From Actinomycetes bacterium (GTDB taxonomy: Bacteria; Actinomycetota; Actinomycetes; Actinomycetales; Microbacteriaceae): a DNA stretch of 7,612 nt. Both the position numbers and the translations under genes were made by a program. Numbering within the stretch: the stretch's first letter is position 1; every line of letters starts with the position of its first letter. Shown one piece after another: positions 1-6,096 of this stretch. The notes under the pieces are model-generated. The model ran no database searches and was not told the DNA's origin. It was given only the letters and a program-made list of their open reading frames with translations. Location: the NCBI GenBank assembly GCA_023432005.1, contig JAEYVF010000185.1, positions 1-7,612 of the forward strand. Reading direction: 5' to 3'.

Positions 1-1418
1 CCCGTCATCTTCGCGAAGTCGCGGAAGACGTCCACACCGACCTGCGTCGACATGACCGTGTGGTGCGCGGCGCCCGCCATGAGCCACGCGGTCGCGGAGG
101 TACGGAAGTCGGGCTGCGGCCTCCAGATCGCGCGGCCGACCGGGAGCTTCGGCAGCGACTGCGGCGGCTCGACGTTCTGCACGGCGTTCGCCACGAGACG
201 GAAGCGCTCACGCTGGTCGCTGAGCGCGACGACGACGGCGGGGCCCGCATCGGCCGTGAAGACGAGGCGCACCGGGTCGTCCTTGCCGCCGATGCCGAGC
301 GGGTGGATCTCGAGGCTCGGCTTCCTCGAGGTGAGCGACGGCGACACCTCGAGCATGTGGGCGCCGAGGATGAGCTCGTCACCCGGGGTCATGTCGTAGG
401 TGTAGTCCTCCATGAGACTCGCGCCGCCGGGGAGGCCCGCGCCCATGACGGCGGCGATGCGCACGAGCACGGCCGTCTTCCAGTCGCCCTCGGCGCCGAA
501 GCCGTAGCCGTCGGCCATGAGACGCTGCACGGCGAGGCCCGGGAGCTGCTTCAGCTCGCCGAGGTCCTCGAACGAGTCGGTGAACGCGGTCGCCCCGACC
601 TCCTCGAGGATCGAGCGGAGGCCGAGCTCGGTCGCGGCGCCGTAGCGCAGCGACTCGTGGCGCTCACCGCTCGGCAGCAGCTCGGGCACCACGTCGTACT
701 CGGCGAGGTAGAGCTCCACGAGCGCGTCGATGTCGGCATCCGTCTGCGCGTCCACGCGCGCCACGAGCTCGTTGACGCCCCACGTGTTGATGCTCACCCC
801 GAGCCGGATCTCCGCCTCGGTCTTGTCGCCCTCGGTCACGGCGACGTTCCGCATGTTGTCGCCGAAGCGGGCGACCTTCATACCCTGCGAGGCCTTCCAG
901 CCGGATGCCGCGCGCGTCCAGGTGCCGATCGCCGCGGTCACCGCGGGGTCGGAGGCGTGGCCGACGACCGTCTTCCGCGGAACCGACATGCGGCTGAGGA
1001 TGTAGCCGTGCTCGCGGTCGCCGTGCGCGGCCTGGTTGAGGTTCATGAAGTCGAAGTCGATCTCGCTCCACGGGAGCGCGACGTTCGCCTGCGTGTGCAG
1101 GTGCAGGAGCGGCTTCTGCAGCGCGTCGAAGCCGTGGATCCACATCTTCGAGGGGCTGAAGGTGTGCATCCAGGTGATGACGCCGACGACCGAGTCGTCG
1201 GAGTTGGCGTCGAGCATGGCGCGGCGGATGGCGTCCGAGCTCTTCAGCACGGGCTTCCACTCGATCGTCACGGGGATGTCGGCCGAGCCGCGCAGCAGCT
1301 CGACGACGCCCTGCGACTGCTCGGCGACCTGGCGCAGGGTCTCCTCGCCGTAGAGGTCCTGGCTCCCGGTCAGGAACCAGACGGTGTCCTTCTTCAGGTC
1401 GGGGATGATCGAGGTCAC
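1..1418 (-). CDS. araA: L-arabinose isomerase, C-terminus cut by window edge
   Basis: Cytoplasmic Mn-dependent isomerase converting L-arabinose to L-ribulose, the first catabolic step. The frame is open from a GTG at 1418 to the left edge, giving 472 residues of an expected ~500. The N-terminus has the family pattern VWFLTGSQDLYGEE, and NQAAHGDREHG lies in the central part. The four residues expected to bind the metal (E. coli E306, E333, H350, H450) are all visible: E310 in GAEGDW, E337 in MEDYT, H354 in GAHMLEV, and H453 in HHTV. The start is fixed by an AGGGAG ribosome site 7 nt upstream and by the GTGA overlap with the araD stop, indicating translational coupling as the last seen gene of araBDA. 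About 30 C-terminal residues lie outside the window. Nothing looks broken. Identification is very secure; the motifs were read by hand translation. Confidence 0.97.
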   Translation of the reverse strand, partial: MTSIIPDLKKDTVWFLTGSQDLYGEETLRQVAEQSQGVVELLRGSADIPVTIEWKPVLKSSDAIRRAMLDANSDDSVVGVITWMHTFSPSKMWIHGFDALQKPLLHLHTQANVALPWSEIDFDFMNLNQAAHGDREHGYILSRMSVPRKTVVGHASDPAVTAAIGTWTRAASGWKASQGMKVARFGDNMRNVAVTEGDKTEAEIRLGVSINTWGVNELVARVDAQTDADIDALVELYLAEYDVVPELLPSGERHESLRYGAATELGLRSILEEVGATAFTDSFEDLGELKQLPGLAVQRLMADGYGFGAEGDWKTAVLVRIAAVMGAGLPGGASLMEDYTYDMTPGDELILGAHMLEVSPSLTSRKPSLEIHPLGIGGKDDPVRLVFTADAGPAVVVALSDQRERFRLVANAVQNVEPPQSLPKLPVGRAIWRPQPDFRTSATAWLMAGAAHHTVMSTQVGVDVFRDFAKMT

Positions 1419-2116
1419 TGGAGTTCTCCCTGGGGCTTCTGCCCGTAGACGTTCTGGTAGCGGTCGAAGAGGGCGTCGATCCGGTCCTGCGGGATCGGGA
1501 TCGGGTCGCCGAGCTGGCGGGCGATGTGGATGGTGCGCGCGACGTCCTCGCACATGACGGCGGCCTTGACGGCGTCCTTCGCGTCGCGGCCGATCGTGAA
1601 GACACCGTGGTTCTGCATGAGCACGGCCCGCGAGCGGTGGCCGTCGAGCGTCGCGACGATGCCACGGCCGATCGAGTCGTCGCCGATGATCGCGAACGGG
1701 CCGACGGGGATCTCGCCCCCGAACTCGTCTGCCATTCCCGTGATGACGCACGGGATGGCCTCGCCTCGCGCCGCCCACGCGGTCGCGTAGGTCGAGTGGG
1801 TGTGCACGACGCCCCCCACGTGGGGCATATTCCGGTAGACGTACGCGTGCGCCGCGGTGTCACTCGACGGGCTGCGATCGGAGCCGGGGGTCCCCGGGAT
1901 CACGTGGCCGTCGAGGTCGCACAGGATCATGTTGTCGGGCGCGAGCTCGTCGTAGCTCACCCCGCTCGGCTTGATCACGAAGAGCTCCGCGCCGGGCACG
2001 CGGCCCGAGATGTTGCCGCCGGTCCAGATGACGAGCCCGTAGCGCGTGAGCTCGGAGTGGAGTGCCGCGACCTGCTCGCGCGTGGCCTGGATCGCGGCGT
2101 CGAGGGCGTCGGTCAT
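1415..2116 (-). CDS. araD: L-ribulose-5-phosphate 4-epimerase
   Basis: Cytoplasmic class II aldolase-fold, zinc-dependent epimerase converting L-ribulose-5-phosphate to D-xylulose-5-phosphate, which enters the pentose phosphate pathway. It has 233 residues, the usual family length (E. coli AraD is 231). Visible landmarks are GGNISGR (33-39), the PSSDTAAH motif with D86, the zinc ligands H105 and H107 (HTH) and H170 (QNHG), a probable catalytic acid D130 in the MADEFGG segment, and the C-terminal catalytic tyrosine Y224 in YGQK. The ATG overlaps the stop of the upstream kinase gene as ATGA, and an AAGGAG ribosome site sits 7 nt upstream inside that gene. Its own stop overlaps the araA start. 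The paralogous fuculose/rhamnulose-phosphate aldolases share the fold, but the tyrosine near the C-terminus and the araA neighbour favour AraD. Confidence 0.96.
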   Translation of the reverse strand: MTDALDAAIQATREQVAALHSELTRYGLVIWTGGNISGRVPGAELFVIKPSGVSYDELAPDNMILCDLDGHVIPGTPGSDRSPSSDTAAHAYVYRNMPHVGGVVHTHSTYATAWAARGEAIPCVITGMADEFGGEIPVGPFAIIGDDSIGRGIVATLDGHRSRAVLMQNHGVFTIGRDAKDAVKAAVMCEDVARTIHIARQLGDPIPIPQDRIDALFDRYQNVYGQKPQGELQ

Positions 2117-3681
2117 GCCGGGTCTCCTTCGGTGAGGGATGCGATGGCGGCGTGCTCGATCGCGAGCCCCGAGCGCCAGACGTCGAGGTAGGCCGCGTAG
2201 GCGGCCACCTCGGATGCCGTGGGCGCGACCGTCGTGACCGCGGCATCCGCGAACACGGTCTCATCGAGCCAGTCGGGCAGGGAGCGCGTCTCGCCTCCCG
2301 CGACGGCGTGGCGGTACGCGGCCAGCAGCGCGATGCCCCATGCACCGCCCTCGCCCGCGGTCTCGCCGACCGCGACGGGCGCGTCGAGCGCCGCCGCGAG
2401 CGCCCGCTGGGCGACGCCCCCCGTGCGGAAGAGGCCGCCGTGGGCGACCGCGGTGTCGAGCGCGACGTGCTGGGCGGCGAGCTCCCGCATCCCGATGCTG
2501 AGCGCGGCGAAGACCGAGAACAACTGGGCGCGGCCGAAAGCGGCGAGGCTCAGGCGCGAGCCCGGCGTCCGCACGACGAGCGGGCGCCCCTCCTGCGTGC
2601 CGACGATCGGCTCGCCCGAGAGCAGGTTGTAGGCGTAGAGGCCCTCGCCGTCGGCCTCGAGCGCTCCACCGAGCACCGCGGCGAAGACCTCGTCGGAGCT
2701 CGCGGTGGAGCCGATCGCGGCGGCGAACTCCTGGAAGACGCCGACCCACGCGCCGAGCTCGCTCGAGCCGTTGTTGCAATGCACCATCGCGACGGGGCTG
2801 CCATCGGGCGTCGTGACGACGTCGATGTCAGGGCTCTGCTCGGCGAGGGCGCCCTCGAGCACGACCATCGCGAAGATGCTCGTGCCCGCGGAGACGTTGG
2901 CGGTGCGCGCCCGCACGGCGTTCGTCGCGACCATGCCCGTCCCGGCGTCGCCCTCGGGCGGGGCGAGCGGGATGCCCGCCTGCAGCGTGCTGCTCGCGTC
3001 GAGCAGCGCGGCGCCCCGCGCGGTGAGCTCGCCGGCGTCCGCGCCCGCGGGGAGCACCTCGGGCAGGAGGTCCGCGAGCTGGAACGGCGCCCACGCGGCG
3101 GCGAGGCGCTCCTGCGCGATGCCGAGCAGACGCGCGTCGTAGCCGCCCGTGGCGGGGTCGATGGGGAACATGCCCGACGCGTCGCCCACGCCGAGCACAT
3201 CGCGGCCCGTGAGCAGGCGGTGCACGTAGCCCGCGAGCGTCGTGATGCTCGCGACCTGCTGCACGTGGGGCTCGCGGTCGAGCACGGCCTGGTGCAGGTG
3301 CGCGATCGACCAGCGCAGCGGGATGTTGACGCCGAGCGCCTCGGACAGCTCGGCTGCCGCGGGCCCCGTGTTGGTGTTGCGCCACGTGCGGAACGGCACG
3401 AGGAGCTCGCCCGCCGCGTCGAACGCGAGGTAGCCGTGCATCATGGCGGAGACGCCGATCGCCTCGAACGTCGCGGGCGCCTCGTCGAGGTTCGCGACGA
3501 GGTCGGCGTAGGCCGCGCGGAGGCCGTCGTGCACCTCGTCGAGGCCGTAGGTCCACAGCCCGTCCTCGAGCCGGTTCTCCCACGCGTGGGAGCCGGTGGC
3601 GATCGTCTCGCCGCCCTCGCCGACCAGACAGGCCTTGATGCGCGTCGAGCCGAGCTCGATCCCCAGGTACCTGGCGCTCAT
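2113..3681 (-). CDS. araB: FGGY-family sugar kinase acting as ribulokinase
   Basis: Predicted cytoplasmic ATP-dependent kinase making L-ribulose-5-phosphate from L-ribulose. The 522-residue protein has the two actin-like domains of FGGY kinases: the N-terminal phosphate loop LGIELGSTRIKACL (6-19), a probable catalytic aspartate D245 in GDAGTGM, a second phosphate motif near NVSAGTSIF (262-270), an adenosine-binding segment AHGGLFRTGG (413-422), and GEGGAWGIALLAAY (443-456). Classical AraB proteins are about 560 residues with different flanking sequence; this one resembles xylulokinase-like members more, so the ribulokinase role comes mainly from its place directly before araD and araA. It opens the araBDA operon, with a GAGGAGG ribosome site 11 nt before the ATG, slightly far. 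Alternative roles are L-xylulokinase or another ketopentose kinase. FGGY kinase assignment is firm, exact substrate less so. Confidence 0.88.
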   Translation of the reverse strand: MSARYLGIELGSTRIKACLVGEGGETIATGSHAWENRLEDGLWTYGLDEVHDGLRAAYADLVANLDEAPATFEAIGVSAMMHGYLAFDAAGELLVPFRTWRNTNTGPAAAELSEALGVNIPLRWSIAHLHQAVLDREPHVQQVASITTLAGYVHRLLTGRDVLGVGDASGMFPIDPATGGYDARLLGIAQERLAAAWAPFQLADLLPEVLPAGADAGELTARGAALLDASSTLQAGIPLAPPEGDAGTGMVATNAVRARTANVSAGTSIFAMVVLEGALAEQSPDIDVVTTPDGSPVAMVHCNNGSSELGAWVGVFQEFAAAIGSTASSDEVFAAVLGGALEADGEGLYAYNLLSGEPIVGTQEGRPLVVRTPGSRLSLAAFGRAQLFSVFAALSIGMRELAAQHVALDTAVAHGGLFRTGGVAQRALAAALDAPVAVGETAGEGGAWGIALLAAYRHAVAGGETRSLPDWLDETVFADAAVTTVAPTASEVAAYAAYLDVWRSGLAIEHAAIASLTEGDPA

Positions 3682-3720
3682 GGGTGTCGCGGCCTCCTCG
3701 CCGGTCGGTTCTCGGTGCTG

Positions 3721-3740
3721 ATGTTCACGTTAACGAACAT
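3721..3740. promoter_or_regulatory. palindromic operator upstream of araB
   Basis: The sequence ATGTTCACGTTAACGAACAT has perfectly inverted 6-bp outer arms (ATGTTC/GAACAT) and contains the exact palindrome CGTTAACG at 3728-3735. The shape and A/T-rich core fit sites bound by LacI/GalR-family dimers. It lies between the regulator gene and araB and covers the predicted -10 box of the araB promoter, so binding would block transcription. The regulator encoded next door is the obvious ligand; that link is inferred. Confidence 0.75.
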
Positions 3741-3755
3741 CGCCATGCTAGTCCA
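3727..3755 (-). promoter_or_regulatory. predicted araBDA promoter
   Basis: On the minus strand TGGACT (3755-3750, 4 of 6 matches to TTGACA) is followed after 17 nt by TAACGT (3732-3727), which fits the actinobacterial TAnnnT -10 pattern. The -35 box overlaps the stop codon of the regulator gene (3750-3748) and the -10 box lies inside the operator palindrome. A start would fall near 3720, leaving a leader of about 40 nt that includes the araB ribosome site. Read-through from the regulator gene is also possible. Confidence 0.45.
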
Positions 3756-4758
3756 CCGAGGGTCGGCTGGGCGGCGCGGTGGAGCCGCGCACGACGAGTC
3801 GCGGCGGAATCACGGCGGCGACCTCGGCCGCGCCCTCCGGCGTGAGCTGCGCGAGCAGCGCATCGACCGCGCGGCGGCCGATGAGGGCGAAGTCCTGGTG
3901 GACGGTCGTGAGGGCAGGACGCACGAACGGCGCCTCGGGCACATCGTCGAAGCCCACGACCGACACGTGCTCGGGCACCGGACGCCGCGCGTCGGCGAGC
4001 GCCGCGAGCAGCCCGATCGCCATCTGGTCGTTCGCGGCGACGACGGCGGTCGTGTCCGGATCGAGCGCGGCGGCCGCCGCGAACCCGGATGCCGCGCTCC
4101 AGTCCCCCGCGAGCTCCGGGCCGGGCTGGAGGCCCGCATCCGCCATCGCGGCGAGATGACCGTCGCGTCGCGCGCTCGCCTCGAGGTAGCCCTCGGGACC
4201 CGCGAGATGCTGGATGCGGCGGTGCCCGAGCCCGATGAGGTGCTCGGTCGCGAGCCGTGCCCCCGCGGCCTGGTCGACGCCGATGCCGCCCGGGCGATCG
4301 GGCGCCTGCAGCGTCACGAGCGGCACCCGGATGTCGAGGTCGCGGATGGCGGCGAGCACGGTCTCGTGCGGGGCGATGACGACGAGTGCCTCGACCGCCT
4401 GATCGAGCAGGAACTCGAGGGCCGCGACGGTCGCATCGTGCTCGACCGCGGCGGCCGTCACGAGCGGGTGGTAGCCGTTCTCACGCGCCGCCGACTCGAC
4501 CGCGAGCACGCTCGACGCCGGCCCGTGCTGCGCCACCTCGGGTGCGAGCACGCCGATCGCCCGCGTGCGGCTCGTGACGAGCGCGCGGGCCGCGAGGTTG
4601 CGCCGGTAGCCGAGTTCGGCGATCGCCGCGAGCACGCGCTCGCGGGTCTCGGGGCGGATCGAGGGGTAGTCGTTGAGCACGCGCGAGACCGTGATGTGGC
4701 TGACGCCCGCGAGCGCCGCCACGTCGTGCATGCTCGGGTTCCTCGGACGATCGGCCAC
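3748..4758 (-). CDS. LacI/GalR-family transcriptional regulator of the arabinose genes
   Basis: Predicted DNA-binding repressor of the flanking arabinose genes, probably released by a pentose or a pathway intermediate. From the chosen GTG it has 336 residues, normal for the family. The helix-turn-helix spans about 11-30 (HDVAALAGVSHITVSRVLND) and the hinge helix includes NLAARALVTSR (54-64). The periplasmic-binding-protein-like sensor domain follows, with GVDQAAGARLATEHL (160-174), AANDQMAIG (241-249) and VVGFDDVPEAPFVRPALTTV (267-286). An upstream in-frame ATG at 4845 would add 29 non-conserved residues and was rejected; an internal ATG at residue 10 would leave too little before helix 1. 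No ribosome site precedes the GTG, but a TAGCCT -10-like box ends 7 nt before it, suggesting leaderless translation. It is not the GntR-type AraR of Bacillus or the AraC of E. coli. Confidence 0.93.
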   Translation of the reverse strand: MADRPRNPSMHDVAALAGVSHITVSRVLNDYPSIRPETRERVLAAIAELGYRRNLAARALVTSRTRAIGVLAPEVAQHGPASSVLAVESAARENGYHPLVTAAAVEHDATVAALEFLLDQAVEALVVIAPHETVLAAIRDLDIRVPLVTLQAPDRPGGIGVDQAAGARLATEHLIGLGHRRIQHLAGPEGYLEASARRDGHLAAMADAGLQPGPELAGDWSAASGFAAAAALDPDTTAVVAANDQMAIGLLAALADARRPVPEHVSVVGFDDVPEAPFVRPALTTVHQDFALIGRRAVDALLAQLTPEGAAEVAAVIPPRLVVRGSTAPPSRPSVD

Positions 4759-4765
4759 GGAGGTC

Positions 4766-4771
4766 AGGCTA
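4766..4771 (-). promoter_or_regulatory. -10 box for a leaderless regulator transcript
   Basis: TAGCCT on the minus strand matches the TAnnnT -10 pattern and is separated by 7 nt from the GTG at 4758, so transcription would begin at or beside the start codon. There is no purine-rich ribosome site in the upstream bases. No convincing -35 box was found. This site supports the start chosen for the LacI-type gene. Confidence 0.4.
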
Positions 4772-4875
4772 GCGTCGGCACCCGCACCGGCGGCGCCCGC
4801 CGGATGTGAAGGCTCACGAGAACGCTCACAGCCGAAGCCCGCCATCCGCTCCCGGAACTCCCGCGATCACGGGGC

Positions 4876-4897
4876 CGTTACGGAAACGTTACCGAAT
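4876..4897 (+). promoter_or_regulatory. tandem 11-bp repeat, candidate operator for transporter genes
   Basis: CGTTACGGAAA (4876-4886) is followed immediately by CGTTACCGAAT (4887-4897), identical at 9 of 11 positions, so the two copies sit one helical turn apart. The second copy also matches CGTTAACGAAC from the araB operator at 9 of 11 positions. The junction forms an imperfect palindrome, GGAAACGTTACC (4882-4893). It lies in an A/T-rich island in otherwise very GC-rich DNA, upstream of the sugar-binding protein gene. Binding by the neighbouring LacI-type protein is inferred. Confidence 0.55.
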
Positions 4898-4933
4898 AAT
4901 GCTTGCGGGAATGTGAATTGTGAAGGCTAACAT
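4895..4933 (+). promoter_or_regulatory. promoter region of the transporter operon
   Basis: Two alternatives are visible. AATAAT at 4895-4900 matches TATAAT at 5 of 6 positions and overlaps the tandem repeat, but lacks a good -35 box. TTGCGG (4903-4908) with TAACAT (4928-4933), 19 nt apart, fits the loose actinobacterial pattern. The region also has a TGTGAA direct repeat (4912-4917 and 4919-4924) and loosely inverted ends, ATGTGA (4911-4916) and TAACAT (4928-4933). I cannot choose between the two promoters from sequence alone. Confidence 0.45.
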
Positions 4934-4970
4934 TTGGCGCGACGGCCACCCCCAGCGGTCGTCGCGCCAA
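4934..4970 (+). other. strong hairpin in the leader of the sugar-binding protein gene
   Basis: Bases 4934-4947 pair with 4957-4970 to form a 14-bp stem with a single G-U pair (4945/4959) and a 9-nt loop (4948-4956). It is followed by AAGAGGC rather than a T run, so it is not a simple terminator. It lies 62 nt before the start codon. If transcription starts from the AATAAT box the entire hairpin would be in the 5' leader; from the TAACAT box its left arm would be partly lost. A role in message stability or as protein-bound DNA is possible. Confidence 0.6.
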
Positions 4971-5014
4971 GAGGCACCACCACCCGGGCACCCCGGCACC
5001 GAAGCCGGTCCCCC

Positions 5015-5030
5015 AGAACGAGGAGGTTCT
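5015..5030 (+). promoter_or_regulatory. ribosome binding site in a small hairpin loop
   Basis: AGGAGG at 5021-5026 lies 6 nt before the ATG at 5033 and fixes that start. The flanking bases AGAAC (5015-5019) and GTTCT (5026-5030) are complementary, so the purine-rich site could be shown in a 6-nt loop on a weak 5-bp stem. The ribosome site is certain; the hairpin is only suggestive. Confidence 0.7.
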
Positions 5031-5032
5031 GT

Positions 5033-6007
5033 ATGCGAAAGATCCTGGCGAGCGTCGCCCTCGTGGGAGCAGCCGCTCTCGCGATGACGGGCTGCGCGAC
5101 CGACGCAGGAAACGGCGGAGGCGGCGGAGGCGGCGAAGGCGACCTCATCACCGTCGGCTTCGCCCAGACCGGTTCCGAGTCGGGCTGGCGCTCGGCCAAC
5201 ACCGAGTCGCTCAAGACCGCGCTGTCGGAGGAGAACGGCTTCAAGCTCGTCTTCAACGCGGCCGACAACAAGCAGGAGGCCCAGATCGCGGCCGTCCGCA
5301 GCTTCATCAACCAGGGCGTCGACGCGATCGTCATCGCGCCCATCACGGTCGACGGCTGGGACGACGTGCTCAAGGAGGCCAAGGACGCCGGCATCCCGGT
5401 CATCCTCGAGGACCGCACGGTCTCGGCGAGCGAGGACCTCTACGCCAGCTGGGTCGGCCTCGACTTCGAGAAGGAAGGCGAGCTCGCCGGCCAGTGGGCG
5501 GTCGAGAACGCCGACGGCTCGAACCTCGTGATCCTCGAGGGCACGACGGGCTCCTCCGCCGCGCTCGACCGGGCCACCGGATGGAGCAAGGCGCTCGAGG
5601 GCTCCTCCATCAACACCCTCGACTCGCAGACGGGCGACTTCACGCGCGACGGCGGCAAGAAGGTCATGGAGGGCTTCCTGCAGAAGTACGGCAGCGAGAT
5701 CAACCTGCTCTTCGCGCACAACGACGACATGGGGCTCGGCGCGCTCGACGCGATCGAGGCCGCGGGTCTCGTCCCCGGTGTGGACATCAAGATCGTCACG
5801 ATCGACGCGGTCCACGACGGCATGCAGGCGCTCGCCGACGGGAAGTTCAACTTCATCGTCGAGTGCAACCCGCTCCTCGGCGAGAAGGTCGCCGAGCTCG
5901 TGAAGAAGGTCGTGGCCGGCGAGTCCGTCGACAAGCGCACCATCGTCGCGGACCAGACCTTCGACCAGGAGCAGGCGAAGGAGGCGCTGCCGACGCGTCC
6001 GTACTGA
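5033..6007 (+). CDS. ytfQ: sugar ABC transporter substrate-binding lipoprotein, YtfQ type
   Basis: Extracytoplasmic receptor that captures a sugar and delivers it to the ABC transporter encoded downstream. The 324-residue product has a lipoprotein signal peptide: RK start, hydrophobic core 4-17, and MTGC with the lipid-modified C21. A flexible Gly-rich linker (26-36) follows. The mature part is a type I periplasmic-binding fold (cluster B) and closely resembles E. coli YtfQ, a galactofuranose-binding protein, as I recall it: VGFAQTGSESGWR (41-53), AVRSFINQGVDAIVIAP (88-104), SQTGDFTR (198-205), AHNDDMGLG (228-236). The ATG at 5033 was chosen over an upstream in-frame ATG at 4934 because of AGGAGG 6 nt upstream and the signal peptide right after it. 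Next to araBDA, the ligand is probably L-arabinose, possibly its furanose form; this is inference. The symbol marks the family, not proven galactofuranose specificity. Confidence 0.9.
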   Translation: MRKILASVALVGAAALAMTGCATDAGNGGGGGGGEGDLITVGFAQTGSESGWRSANTESLKTALSEENGFKLVFNAADNKQEAQIAAVRSFINQGVDAIVIAPITVDGWDDVLKEAKDAGIPVILEDRTVSASEDLYASWVGLDFEKEGELAGQWAVENADGSNLVILEGTTGSSAALDRATGWSKALEGSSINTLDSQTGDFTRDGGKKVMEGFLQKYGSEINLLFAHNDDMGLGALDAIEAAGLVPGVDIKIVTIDAVHDGMQALADGKFNFIVECNPLLGEKVAELVKKVVAGESVDKRTIVADQTFDQEQAKEALPTRPY

Positions 6008-6034
6008 TCGGTTCGCAACAGCAGTGATCCATCA

Positions 6035-6070
6035 TCCGCCGGGGACCGGGGCGCACCGGTCCCCGGCGGA
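6035..6070 (+). other. perfect 15-bp intercistronic hairpin
   Basis: Bases 6035-6049 and 6056-6070 are exact inverted complements, nearly all G/C, around a 6-nt loop (6050-6055). It sits 27 nt after the stop of the binding-protein gene and ends 26 nt before the next ATG. The downstream bases are AACCCCCTG, with no T run, so full intrinsic termination is unlikely. By analogy with other ABC operons, it may protect the 3' end of the binding-protein message or cause partial termination, giving excess binding protein over ATPase. Confidence 0.75.
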
Positions 6071-6096
6071 AACCCCCTGACACGAGCGAGGAAGCC

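Noticed and set aside
60..4809. Very long plus-strand open frames (60-1448 and 2062-4809) opposite the ara genes and regulator
   Set aside because: They are Arg/Ala/Gly/His-rich translations antisense to well-conserved genes, with no recognisable domains; long empty frames are expected opposite coding DNA at this GC.
4912..4924. TGTGAA direct repeat as a CRP/GlxR site
   Set aside because: The second half-site TCACA is missing at the needed spacing, so the match to TGTGA-N6-TCACA is poor.
5107..5144. Glycine-coding GGC/GGA repeat near the start of the binding protein gene as a phase-variable tract
   Set aside because: The repeat unit is three bases, so slippage would not shift the frame, and Gly-rich linkers after the lipid anchor are usual in actinobacterial binding proteins.
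6035..6070. Intercistronic hairpin as a full Rho-independent terminator
   Set aside because: No T-rich tract follows, and the ATPase gene just downstream has its own ribosome site in the same orientation with no visible promoter in the short gap.
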